Source: VFMC01 sp039796935 (GTDB lineage: Bacteria > Actinomycetota > Acidimicrobiia > Acidimicrobiales > Ilumatobacteraceae). From it: 15,204 nt of DNA. The translations under genes were made by a program, and so were the position numbers. The DNA lies in the NCBI GenBank assembly GCA_039796935.1, contig JBDKIV010000121.1, positions 1-15,204 of the forward strand, given 5' to 3'. Below are positions 1-5,458 of the stretch, in pieces; within the stretch, counting starts at the first letter, position 1; the number at the start of each line of letters is the position of its first letter. The notes below the pieces were generated by a model. That model saw only the letters and a program-made list of their open reading frames with translations. It had not been told where the DNA came from and made no database searches.

Positions 1-144
1 CGGTGCGGCCTTCTTGGCCGGCGCAGCCTTCGCTGCGGGAGCAGCCTTCTTCGCCGGTGCGGCCTTCTTGGCCGGCGCAGCCTTCGCCGCCGGCGCAGCC
101 TTCTTCGCCGCGGGAGCAGCCTTCTTCGCCGGTGCGGCCTTCTT
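1..144. repeat. Internal direct repeats encoding the PAKKA tail
   Basis: The basic tail is built from near-identical DNA blocks. Bases 1-33 recur exactly at 55-87 (54-bp offset, 18 codons), and bases 35-69 recur exactly at 110-144 (75-bp offset, 25 codons). Both offsets are multiples of three, so repeat gain or loss would keep the reading frame. This suggests expansion by slippage or unequal recombination and predicts length variation between strains. Confidence 0.85.
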
Positions 145-156
145 CGTTGCAGCCAT
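1..156 (-). CDS. Lysine/alanine/proline-rich (PAKKA-repeat) nucleoid-type protein, N-terminal part
   Basis: Partial gene cut by the left edge; only the first 52 residues are visible. After Met-Ala-Ala-Thr the chain consists entirely of KKAAPA, AKKAAPA and KAAPA units, a strongly basic low-complexity tail of the kind found in actinobacterial HU (HupB) and histone H1-like proteins, which bind and compact DNA non-specifically. In mycobacterial HupB the basic repeats are C-terminal; here they come first, so any HU fold must lie beyond the window. The ATG is supported by an AAAGGA Shine-Dalgarno at 171-166, nine bases upstream. The opposite strand is also open here and reads as a fake Ala/Phe/Gly-rich protein, which I reject. 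It is on the same strand as the upstream HIT gene but separated by about 208 bp containing a hairpin, so it probably has its own promoter. A non-HU, H1-like protein is the main alternative. Confidence 0.72.
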   Translation of the reverse strand, partial: MAATKKAAPAKKAAPAAKKAAPAAKAAPAKKAAPAKKAAPAAKAAPAKKAAP

Positions 157-165
157 TCTGATCAG

Positions 166-171
166 TCCTTT
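166..171 (-). promoter_or_regulatory. Shine-Dalgarno AAAGGA of the PAKKA-repeat gene
   Basis: On the minus strand AAAGGA lies nine bases before the ATG at 156. An AAGGACTGA motif occurs twice within about 25 bases here, once at the functional distance and once further upstream; only the nearer copy is well placed. Confidence 0.55.
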
Positions 172-274
172 CGTCAGTCCTTCGATGAGGGGTCTTGTGA
201 CACTGCTTCTGTGGGTCGAGCGCACAGCCCGAGGTGAACAGCTACCTCGCCGTACCGCTTGCACGCTCGTAACA

Positions 275-289
275 CGTTCGGTACGAACG
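275..289. promoter_or_regulatory. Perfect inverted repeat, possible operator upstream of the PAKKA-repeat gene
   Basis: CGTTCG-GTA-CGAACG is a perfect 6-bp inverted repeat with a 3-bp centre, about 120 bp upstream of the minus-strand start at 156, in the 208-bp region that must hold that gene's promoter. The half-site order is the reverse of the actinobacterial LexA box (CGAAC-N4-GTTCG), so I do not call an SOS box. The rest of 157-364 shows no clear promoter hexamer pair. A GC-rich palindrome of this size can arise by chance. Confidence 0.25.
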
Positions 290-326
290 CGTATGGAACC
301 TTGTTCGCTCGCGAATAGCAAGTACT

Positions 327-352
327 GATGTCGTTGCAGATGCAACGACATC
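327..352 (-). terminator. Hairpin downstream of the HIT gene
   Basis: GATGTCGTTGCA and TGCAACGACATC form a perfect 12-bp inverted repeat separated by two bases; opening the innermost pairs gives a 10-bp stem with a 6-base loop. It begins 13 bases after the HIT stop codon at 365. No U-run follows on the minus strand, as is common for actinobacterial terminators. An operator function is the alternative. Confidence 0.5.
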
Positions 353-364
353 ACGATGACGCGA

Positions 365-787
365 TCAGTCCGGTGCGAGCGACGACCTGATCGCCTCGGC
401 CACGCTGTGGGACTCCCCTGCTTCGTACTTCTGGCGCGGCCAGAAAAACCCTCGAAGGCCGTCCTTGCGACGACGAGGAACCACGTGAACATGAAGGTGC
501 GGAACGCTCTGGCTCACCACGTTGTTGTTCGCGACGAAGGTGCCGTGTGCGTCCAGTGCCCGAGGAAGAGCCGCCGCGATCCTCCGAACGGTGACGAACA
601 GCGGCGCCACCTCGTGATCGTGCAGATCGGCGAGCGTGGCGACATGCCGACGGGGCACCACGAGGACATGACCCTTGAAAAGTGGGGCTCGGTCGAGGAA
701 CGCAACCGTTTGCTCGTCGGCCCACACCACATCGGCGTGCGTTCGCATCGTCGACACGGCACAGAAGACACAGTCAGGCACGACCAT
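365..787 (-). CDS. HIT family hydrolase (histidine triad protein)
   Basis: A 140-residue protein of the usual size for small HIT hydrolases, cytosolic enzymes that cleave nucleoside phosphoramidates, dinucleoside polyphosphates or similar nucleotide conjugates. It has the catalytic histidine triad H97-L-H99-V-H101 followed by VVP, the upstream GHVLVVPRRH strand (39-48), and an N-terminal C6-V-F-C9 pair that resembles the partial zinc site of many bacterial HIT proteins. The ATG at 787 is the last start that keeps the CxxC motif; a longer reading upstream looks non-coding. I see neither a good Shine-Dalgarno nor a clean -10 at the leaderless distance. It is transcribed divergently from the PIN-PhoH gene across a 157-bp gap. 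The exact substrate cannot be read from the sequence. Confidence 0.9.
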   Translation of the reverse strand: MVVPDCVFCAVSTMRTHADVVWADEQTVAFLDRAPLFKGHVLVVPRRHVATLADLHDHEVAPLFVTVRRIAAALPRALDAHGTFVANNNVVSQSVPHLHVHVVPRRRKDGLRGFFWPRQKYEAGESHSVAEAIRSSLAPD

Positions 788-934
788 GGTTCGAAGTCTG
801 CCAGCCTGCTCGCACGGGCGACAGGCGTCGGGCGAGCGAGCAGTTCGCGACGATCGGTATCCACCGCTGGCGGCGAGCGCTGCGGTAGAACAGCACTGGG
901 CGTTCCGCCCCGAGCCGCAACTCGTCTCACCACC

Positions 935-939
935 AGGAG
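935..939 (+). promoter_or_regulatory. Shine-Dalgarno AGGAG that sets the GTG start of the PIN-PhoH gene
   Basis: AGGAG ends five bases before the GTG at 945. It decides the start: the frame stays open far upstream into the HIT gene, but only this GTG has a well-placed ribosome binding site and precedes the PIN fold by a short leader. Confidence 0.75.
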
Positions 940-944
940 ATGCA

Positions 945-2360
945 GTGACCGACCTTCTAGCGCCATCGAACGCAGGAGCGATCTCGGATTCGCTCGGAGG
1001 TGACCTCTCGGCCGATCGAGAGCACCTCTGCCCCGATGCCCGGGCACGTGTGGTCCTCGACACGAGCGTGCTCATCGCCGATCCATCGTGTCTCGTCCAC
1101 TTTCGGGACGTCGACGTGGTGGTTCCACTCACGGTCATCGAGGAACTCGACGGGCTGAAGACGCGCCTCGACGACGTGGGACGCTCCGCTCGGACGGCGC
1201 TGAGGACGATCGAGGATCTACGCGTGAGCGCAGGTGGATCACTGGCGACCGCAGTCGCCGTGTCGACCAGCCCCGACGCAGCAACGGTCCAGATCGAGAT
1301 CAACGGCGTGCAGCGACATCTGCTCGAGTCGTACGGCCTCGACCCTGCGGTTCCCGACAACCGCATCATCGCAGCGGCGCTCGGCCAACGCCATCTCGCT
1401 CCGACCACGATGATCTCGAACGACGCAGCGTTGCGGATCAAGGCCGCCCACCTCGGCGTCGACGCCGCGGCGCATCAGCCGATCGGTCGCGTCGATGCAC
1501 TCCGCGACGAAGGGTGGGCCACCCTCGAATCCGACGCAGCGACCATCGACTCGCTGTATGCATCGGGAACCATCAGCGCCGAGACGGTCGCCGGCAGTTC
1601 GCTCGTCGGCCAGAACGGGTTCGGTGTTCTTCGTTCCGGCTCGCAGTCGGCGTTGGTCCGGCTCATCGGAGAAGCGCTGACCCTTCTCCCCCACCAGGCC
1701 CCGGAACCGTGGGGACTGCGCGCCAGGTCGAAAGAGCAGCGGTTCGCACTCGAGCTTCTGCTCGATCCCACGGTGAGCGTGGTGGCACTCGACGGGTCGG
1801 CCGGGACGGGCAAGACGCTGCTGGCGATCGCCGCCGGCCTCGAGCAGGTGGTCGAACAGCGCGTTTTCGAACGGCTCGCCATCTATCGGCCACTGGTGGC
1901 GGTCGGCCGGGCAGACGTGGGCTTCCTGCCGGGCGGCCTCGACGAGAAGCTCGATCCATGGATGTCGGCGATCCACGATGCCATCGTGGCGCTGACCGAC
2001 CACCGGAGCTCGCGAGACGCTCGACGACTGATCGACGAACTGATCGCGCGTGACCAACTCTCGCTCGAGAGCGTCACCTTCTTGCGCGGCCGATCGCTGC
2101 ACCGCCAGATCGTGATCGTCGACGAGGCCCAGAACCTCGAACCGACGACCCTGAAGACGATCCTCACCCGTATCGGGGACGGCACCAAGGTGATCTTCAC
2201 CGGCGACACGAGCCAGATCGATGCTCCGTATCTCGGAGCGTCGAACAACGCCCTCGCCGTGTTGATCCAAGCGTTCCGCGGACAACCCTGCTTCGGTCAC
2301 ATCACGCTCACGTCGTGCGAGCGCAGCGTCGTGGCCAGCCTCGCGGCGCAACTGCTCTGA
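945..2360 (+). CDS. PIN domain-PhoH family ATPase fusion
   Basis: A 471-residue two-domain protein. The N-terminal PIN nuclease domain (about 35-175) keeps its acidic residues: D39 in VVLDTSVLIADP, E66/E67 in VIEELDG, D138 in PDNR and D160 in SNDAA. A linker region (about 180-255) leads to a C-terminal PhoH-type P-loop ATPase with Walker A GSAGTGKT at 284-291, Walker B VIVDEAQN ending at 397, and TGDTSQID at 419-426. This is the architecture of PhoH2/YlaK proteins, reported as RNA helicase plus sequence-specific RNase. The role in this organism, RNA turnover under stress, is inferred from the family. The start is the GTG with AGGAG five bases upstream. A small antitoxin gene precedes phoH2 in mycobacteria; here the upstream gap is 157 bp and I see no such ORF. 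All catalytic motifs look intact. Confidence 0.93.
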   Translation: MTDLLAPSNAGAISDSLGGDLSADREHLCPDARARVVLDTSVLIADPSCLVHFRDVDVVVPLTVIEELDGLKTRLDDVGRSARTALRTIEDLRVSAGGSLATAVAVSTSPDAATVQIEINGVQRHLLESYGLDPAVPDNRIIAAALGQRHLAPTTMISNDAALRIKAAHLGVDAAAHQPIGRVDALRDEGWATLESDAATIDSLYASGTISAETVAGSSLVGQNGFGVLRSGSQSALVRLIGEALTLLPHQAPEPWGLRARSKEQRFALELLLDPTVSVVALDGSAGTGKTLLAIAAGLEQVVEQRVFERLAIYRPLVAVGRADVGFLPGGLDEKLDPWMSAIHDAIVALTDHRSSRDARRLIDELIARDQLSLESVTFLRGRSLHRQIVIVDEAQNLEPTTLKTILTRIGDGTKVIFTGDTSQIDAPYLGASNNALAVLIQAFRGQPCFGHITLTSCERSVVASLAAQLL

Positions 2361-2417
2361 CCCGCTCGGAGGGCAGATGTGCCGGTCGTTCCGCCGGGCG
2401 ACACGATGGATCAAAAT

Positions 2418-2470
2418 TTAGTGCGAAAAGTGCTTTACAACCGTTCCGTTCGGACTTAGTGTTAAAAGTG
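2418..2470 (+). repeat. Pair of 15-bp direct repeats bracketing the whiB promoter
   Basis: TTAGTGCGAAAAGTG at 2418-2432 and TTAGTGTTAAAAGTG at 2456-2470 agree at 13 of 15 positions, with starts 38 bp apart. Each contains two AGTG half-sites nine bases apart. The first copy ends one base before the predicted -35 and the second covers the predicted -10. This AT-rich patch stands out from the GC-rich surroundings. The layout is what a transcription factor binding direct repeats would use; the factor is unknown. Confidence 0.6.
2434..2462 (+). promoter_or_regulatory. Predicted whiB promoter (TTTACA-17-TAGTGT)
   Basis: TTTACA at 2434-2439 and TAGTGT at 2457-2462 are 17 bp apart, close to the housekeeping sigma pattern. 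Transcription would begin near 2469, giving a leader of about 100 bases before the whiB start. A small palindrome TCCG-TT-CGGA (2445-2454) sits in the spacer. The 210-bp gap 2361-2570 shows no other clear signal and no obvious terminator for the gene upstream. Confidence 0.5.
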
Positions 2471-2570
2471 AGCGGTCGGGGTCACTCCCTCCCGGCCCCG
2501 CCGCTCGCACATCCACCAGCGAACGACGACTCGGGCGCACTGCGCCTGGACGGCACGAGGAAACGGGATC

Positions 2571-2879
2571 ATGGCCGCAATCGAAGCGATGCAGTTCGAG
2601 ATGCCGAGCGATCGGCCGTGGGCAGACCACGCCGTCTGCAAGGGCCGCACACCGCTGTTCTTCCCGCCGCGCGCCGAGCGCCCGCAGGCTCGCATGCGTC
2701 GCGAAGCCCAAGCCCGCCTCCTGTGCTCCACCTGTCCGGTCCAAGCGCCGTGCAAGGAGTTCGCCCGGGCGAACCACGAGTACGGCTTCTGGGGCGGCGA
2801 GAGCGAGGAAGATCGCCACTTGGCCGGCTACACCGTCGCTGCGCCGATCGGGGTTCGCGCTCGCTCACTCGGACGCTGA
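2571..2879 (+). CDS. WhiB-family iron-sulfur transcriptional regulator
   Basis: A 102-residue protein with all WhiB hallmarks: four cysteines C23, C52, C55 and C61 (the last three as C-x2-C-x5-C) to hold a [4Fe-4S] cluster, then the GFWGG turn at 72-76, which in characterised members contacts the sigma factor, and a short basic C-terminal tail. WhiB-like proteins are confined to Actinobacteria and their phages and act with the primary sigma factor to control division, redox response or antibiotic tolerance. Which Wbl subclass this is cannot be settled by eye. The ATG has a GAGG-type Shine-Dalgarno about ten bases upstream. Its promoter carries an unusual pair of direct repeats, so it is likely tightly regulated. 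The exonuclease gene follows 37 bp later with its own -10. Confidence 0.95.
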   Translation: MAAIEAMQFEMPSDRPWADHAVCKGRTPLFFPPRAERPQARMRREAQARLLCSTCPVQAPCKEFARANHEYGFWGGESEEDRHLAGYTVAAPIGVRARSLGR

Positions 2880-2904
2880 GACGAGCACCGTCACACCCGC
2901 TGCC

Positions 2905-2910
2905 TACGAT
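2905..2910 (+). promoter_or_regulatory. -10 element TACGAT for a leaderless exonuclease transcript
   Basis: TACGAT matches TANNNT and ends six bases before the GTG at 2917, which places the transcription start on or beside the start codon. There is no separate Shine-Dalgarno; the GGAGG-like bases overlap the start codon itself. Confidence 0.5.
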
Positions 2911-2916
2911 GCGGAG

Positions 2917-3519
2917 GTGACCACGAGTTCCACGTCGTCCCGTTCGCAGACGGGTCCTCCCGATCGGTTTGCCGTCGTCGATGTCGAGACGTCCGGGCTC
3001 TCCATCAGACGTGATCGGGTCATCCAGGTCGGCGTGGTGATCGTCGATCTCTCCGGGTCGGTCATCGAGCGCTGGGAAAGCCTCGTCAGACCGCGAAGCC
3101 GCTGGTTCTTCCGAGTTGGACCGACCGAACTCCACGGGATTCGACGACGCGACCTGGTTCGGGCACCTGCGCTCGCGACCGTGATGGGTCGTCTGGCCGA
3201 CGATCTGCGTTCATCGATCCTGGTGGCACACAACGCGCCGTTCGACGTCGGATTCCTTCGGAAAGCGGCACACGAGGCCTCGGTCGACCTGCCGATCAAC
3301 GGCATCCTCTGCACGCTCTCGCTCTCGCGGGCACTCGACCCCGACCGGACGATGTCGCATCGCCTCGGGGCGGTGTGCGAACGATACGGCGTCTCCCTCG
3401 TGCGTCCGCACGACGCACTCGCCGACGCCGACGCAACCGCCGCCGTGCTGCGACCTCTGCTCGACGCGCACGGCATCACCACGTTCGACGAGGTCTGGGC
3501 TCAGTCGTCGCCGGCATAG
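2917..3519 (+). CDS. DnaQ-like DEDDh 3'-5' exonuclease
   Basis: A 200-residue exonuclease domain protein related to the proofreading epsilon subunit of DNA polymerase III. The DEDDh residues are visible: D22 and E24 in VVDVETSG (Exo I), D110 in AHNAPFD (Exo II), and H165 with D170 in HDALADAD (Exo III), which bind two metal ions and remove nucleotides from 3' ends. The protein is a lone exonuclease domain, with no UvrC-like GIY-YIG or polymerase part, so it could be a proofreader, a repair exonuclease or an RNase T/oligoribonuclease-like enzyme. The GTG start is preferred because a -10 lies exactly six bases upstream and the first 17 residues are polar and low-complexity. Its 3' end overlaps the convergent pafC gene by 19 bp. 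Its neighbour on that side is a DNA-damage regulator, which may be coincidence. Confidence 0.9.
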   Translation: MTTSSTSSRSQTGPPDRFAVVDVETSGLSIRRDRVIQVGVVIVDLSGSVIERWESLVRPRSRWFFRVGPTELHGIRRRDLVRAPALATVMGRLADDLRSSILVAHNAPFDVGFLRKAAHEASVDLPINGILCTLSLSRALDPDRTMSHRLGAVCERYGVSLVRPHDALADADATAAVLRPLLDAHGITTFDEVWAQSSPA

Positions 3520-4448
3520 CGGGCCGCCAGCACGGCGCTGGCCTCAGCGGCCGCCAACCCGCGCCACCGAACGGGCTGGATCACCTCGATCGCCGGCCCG
3601 AGTCGAACCATCAGCTGCCGCAGCCAGCGCTCGTTCGCGACGACCAACTCGGTGATCAACCGGTCGCCCTCCTCGGTCACCGACCGGATCGGGAATCGCT
3701 CGATCACCCACCTCGCCGACGGGTCGAGCGACAGCATCACGACGGCCGAGTCGTGCGCGTCGTCGAACCAGTCGTCCCCGTTCGGTATCGACACCTCCCG
3801 TCGCTCCGCGAACTCGCCGGTCAGCTGCCAGGACACGACACGGTCGATCCGGAACCGCCGCTCGTCGCCCGAGCGGTCATCGTCAGCCAGCAGATACCAG
3901 TGCCCCCGATCGGTGAAGACGGCGCGGGAGGTGACCAGCCGATCGGTGACCTCACCGCTGGCAGCCGACCAGTACTCGAGCCGCACGCGCTCGTGACGCT
4001 CGGCCGCAGCGATCAGATCTGCGGTTGCGGGCGGCTGGCCGAGATCGACGACCAGTCCGTCGTCACCGAGGACCTGCTCGAGCTTGGCCAGGGCTCGTGC
4101 CAGCGGGCCGTGGGCGTCGGCACCAGGCATCGTCAGCGCGGCTCGCAGCGCCGTGACGAGTGTGAACGCCTCCGGTGCCGTGAGTCGGAGTGGCCGGGTG
4201 AAAAACCGCGGCACTCCGACGTGGGCAACACCCTCGTCGATGTACAGATCGATCATCTCGTCGAGGAATGGAGGCAATCCGCAGAGCGCAACCTGTTCAA
4301 GGTCCGCCACGAGTTCGCGCTCGGACACCTGGAACCGCTCGCACATCTCGCCGATCGACGCACTGCCGCGCTCCATCAGCCACGGCAGCACCACCAGCAG
4401 ACGACGAACCCGGTCCTTCAGCGGTGCCGGGCCGCGGCGAGCGCTCAC
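3501..4448 (-). CDS. pafC: WYL-domain transcriptional regulator, PafC-like
   Basis: 315 residues from a GTG at 4448. The N-terminal winged-helix region (about 10-60) includes the CGLPPFL segment typical of PafC. LRLTAPEAFTLVTALRAAL follows at 88-106. The WYL domain (about 145-210) contains W184-Y185-L186 and FRIDR near 199-203, with a C-terminal extension after it. In mycobacteria PafB and PafC form a complex that activates LexA-independent DNA-damage genes after sensing single-stranded DNA. The GTG is chosen because it overlaps the pafB stop as GTGA, implying translational coupling; an ATG 15 bases further upstream (4463) is the alternative. Its 3' end overlaps the exonuclease gene by 19 bp. 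The pafA ligase gene usually beside pafBC is not in the window. Identity rests on recognised residues, not on an alignment. Confidence 0.85.
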   Translation of the reverse strand: MSARRGPAPLKDRVRRLLVVLPWLMERGSASIGEMCERFQVSERELVADLEQVALCGLPPFLDEMIDLYIDEGVAHVGVPRFFTRPLRLTAPEAFTLVTALRAALTMPGADAHGPLARALAKLEQVLGDDGLVVDLGQPPATADLIAAAERHERVRLEYWSAASGEVTDRLVTSRAVFTDRGHWYLLADDDRSGDERRFRIDRVVSWQLTGEFAERREVSIPNGDDWFDDAHDSAVVMLSLDPSARWVIERFPIRSVTEEGDRLITELVVANERWLRQLMVRLGPAIEVIQPVRWRGLAAAEASAVLAARYAGDD

Positions 4449-5386
4449 GAGGCCACCGCACATGAACGCAGCCACTCGACGACGGCAGATCGAACGTCGG
4501 GAGGACCCAACACCTCGGCGTTGACCCCGAACGACAGCACCCACGATCGGAACGCCTCGACGTTGGAACACGGGACGAGCAGGGTGACGCTCCGCTCGCG
4601 ATCGGCACCACCCGGGTCGTCCGCCACCACGGCGTCGTCACCGAGCGAGCGTCGTGCGAGGTCGCCTTCAGCACCGAAGATCCGGACCTCCGCCGTTCGC
4701 GATCCATCGCCACCCATCGACTTCGAGTCGGCGGGAAATGCCGTGCGAGCATCGAAACCCGGGGGACGAGTGAACACGGACGATTCGAGCACGGTGACGT
4801 CACCCTCGATCCGATCGACGCGGTACGTACGTACCTGGCCGTAGCGATGATCGTTGCCGATCACGTACCAGAAGCCCTCTCGCAACAGCAGACCGTACGG
4901 ATCGAGGACTCGCTCGGTCCCGCGATAGGCGAACCGAACCGATACGTGGTCGGTGGCTGCCACACGCAGCACCGGTAGTGGCGAGAGCTCGACGACGTTC
5001 GTGCGCACCGTCGTCGGAGGCAAGACACTGCCGCCGAGCTTCCACACGGCGTCCTGACCCGTCTCGCTCCGCACCGTCGCGACCGCCATCTGCAGGGCAT
5101 GCCGCTCGTCGTCGTCGAGTTGCAGACCGCGCAGCTCGTACCGGTCGCGATCGATCGAGTAGCCCGTCTCGCCGGCCTGCGAGCCGCCGAGCACCTCGGT
5201 CTCGATGGGCACACCGATCTCTCGGAGCAACGCCTTGTCGCGCTCGAACGCGCCGCGGAGCGCCGCCGCACCCTCGGGGTACATCCCGACGAGGCGATTG
5301 GCGATGTCCTTGAGGGTCAGCGGCACACGGGTCTCGAGCAGCAGCGTGAGTAAGTTGGTGATGCGCTCGACCGGCGAATAGACCAT
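4445..5386 (-). CDS. pafB: WYL-domain transcriptional regulator, PafB-like
   Basis: 313 residues beginning with SPVERITNLLTLLLETR, a PafB-type winged-helix N-terminus, then AFERDKALLREIGVPIET at 46-63, a segment highly typical of PafB. The WYL domain spans about 145-200 with W173-Y174-V175 (a WYL variant) and RTYRVDRI at 186-193; a WCX-like extension completes the protein. It probably pairs with the overlapping downstream PafC to form the DNA-damage-responsive activator. A -10 TACGAT ends six bases before the ATG and there is no Shine-Dalgarno, so it probably has its own leaderless transcript, although it lies 72 bp after pgi on the same strand. General WYL regulators of unrelated pathways are the alternative, but two adjacent, coupled WYL genes with these N-termini strongly favour PafBC. 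Confidence 0.87.
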   Translation of the reverse strand: MVYSPVERITNLLTLLLETRVPLTLKDIANRLVGMYPEGAAALRGAFERDKALLREIGVPIETEVLGGSQAGETGYSIDRDRYELRGLQLDDDERHALQMAVATVRSETGQDAVWKLGGSVLPPTTVRTNVVELSPLPVLRVAATDHVSVRFAYRGTERVLDPYGLLLREGFWYVIGNDHRYGQVRTYRVDRIEGDVTVLESSVFTRPPGFDARTAFPADSKSMGGDGSRTAEVRIFGAEGDLARRSLGDDAVVADDPGGADRERSVTLLVPCSNVEAFRSWVLSFGVNAEVLGPPDVRSAVVEWLRSCAVAS

Positions 5387-5392
5387 CCACCG

Positions 5393-5398
5393 ATCGTA
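5393..5398 (-). promoter_or_regulatory. -10 element TACGAT for leaderless pafB
   Basis: On the minus strand TACGAT is followed by six bases and the ATG at 5386. This is the same hexamer and the same spacing as at the exonuclease gene 2.5 kb away. No convincing -35 is seen 16-19 bp upstream, and the mycobacterial PafBC motif is not clearly present. Confidence 0.5.
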
Positions 5399-5458
5399 GG
5401 CCGATCCCGGCGACGACCGACCCCGAGGACCGGTGCTTTCGAGCGGGCGACGTGTCCG

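Noticed and set aside
275..289. LexA/SOS box
   Set aside because: Half-sites are in the opposite order to the actinobacterial CGAAC-N4-GTTCG box.
14..328. Plus-strand ORF rich in Ala, Gly and Phe
   Set aside because: It is the antisense reading of the PAKKA repeat; the minus strand has a Shine-Dalgarno and a recognisable protein type.
675..944. Longer N-terminus of the PIN-PhoH protein
   Set aside because: It overlaps the divergent HIT gene and its composition is not protein-like; the GTG at 945 has a good Shine-Dalgarno.
2445..2454. MerR-type operator in the whiB promoter spacer
   Set aside because: The palindrome is only 4+4 bp and the spacer is 17 bp, not the 19-20 bp expected for MerR-type promoters.
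3501..5386. WYL proteins as CRISPR or phage-defence regulators
   Set aside because: Both N-termini resemble PafB and PafC, and no CRISPR array or defence gene is nearby.
5393..5425. PafBC-type autoregulatory motif upstream of pafB
   Set aside because: Only about six of nine positions fit, and only with an altered spacer to the -10; not better than chance.
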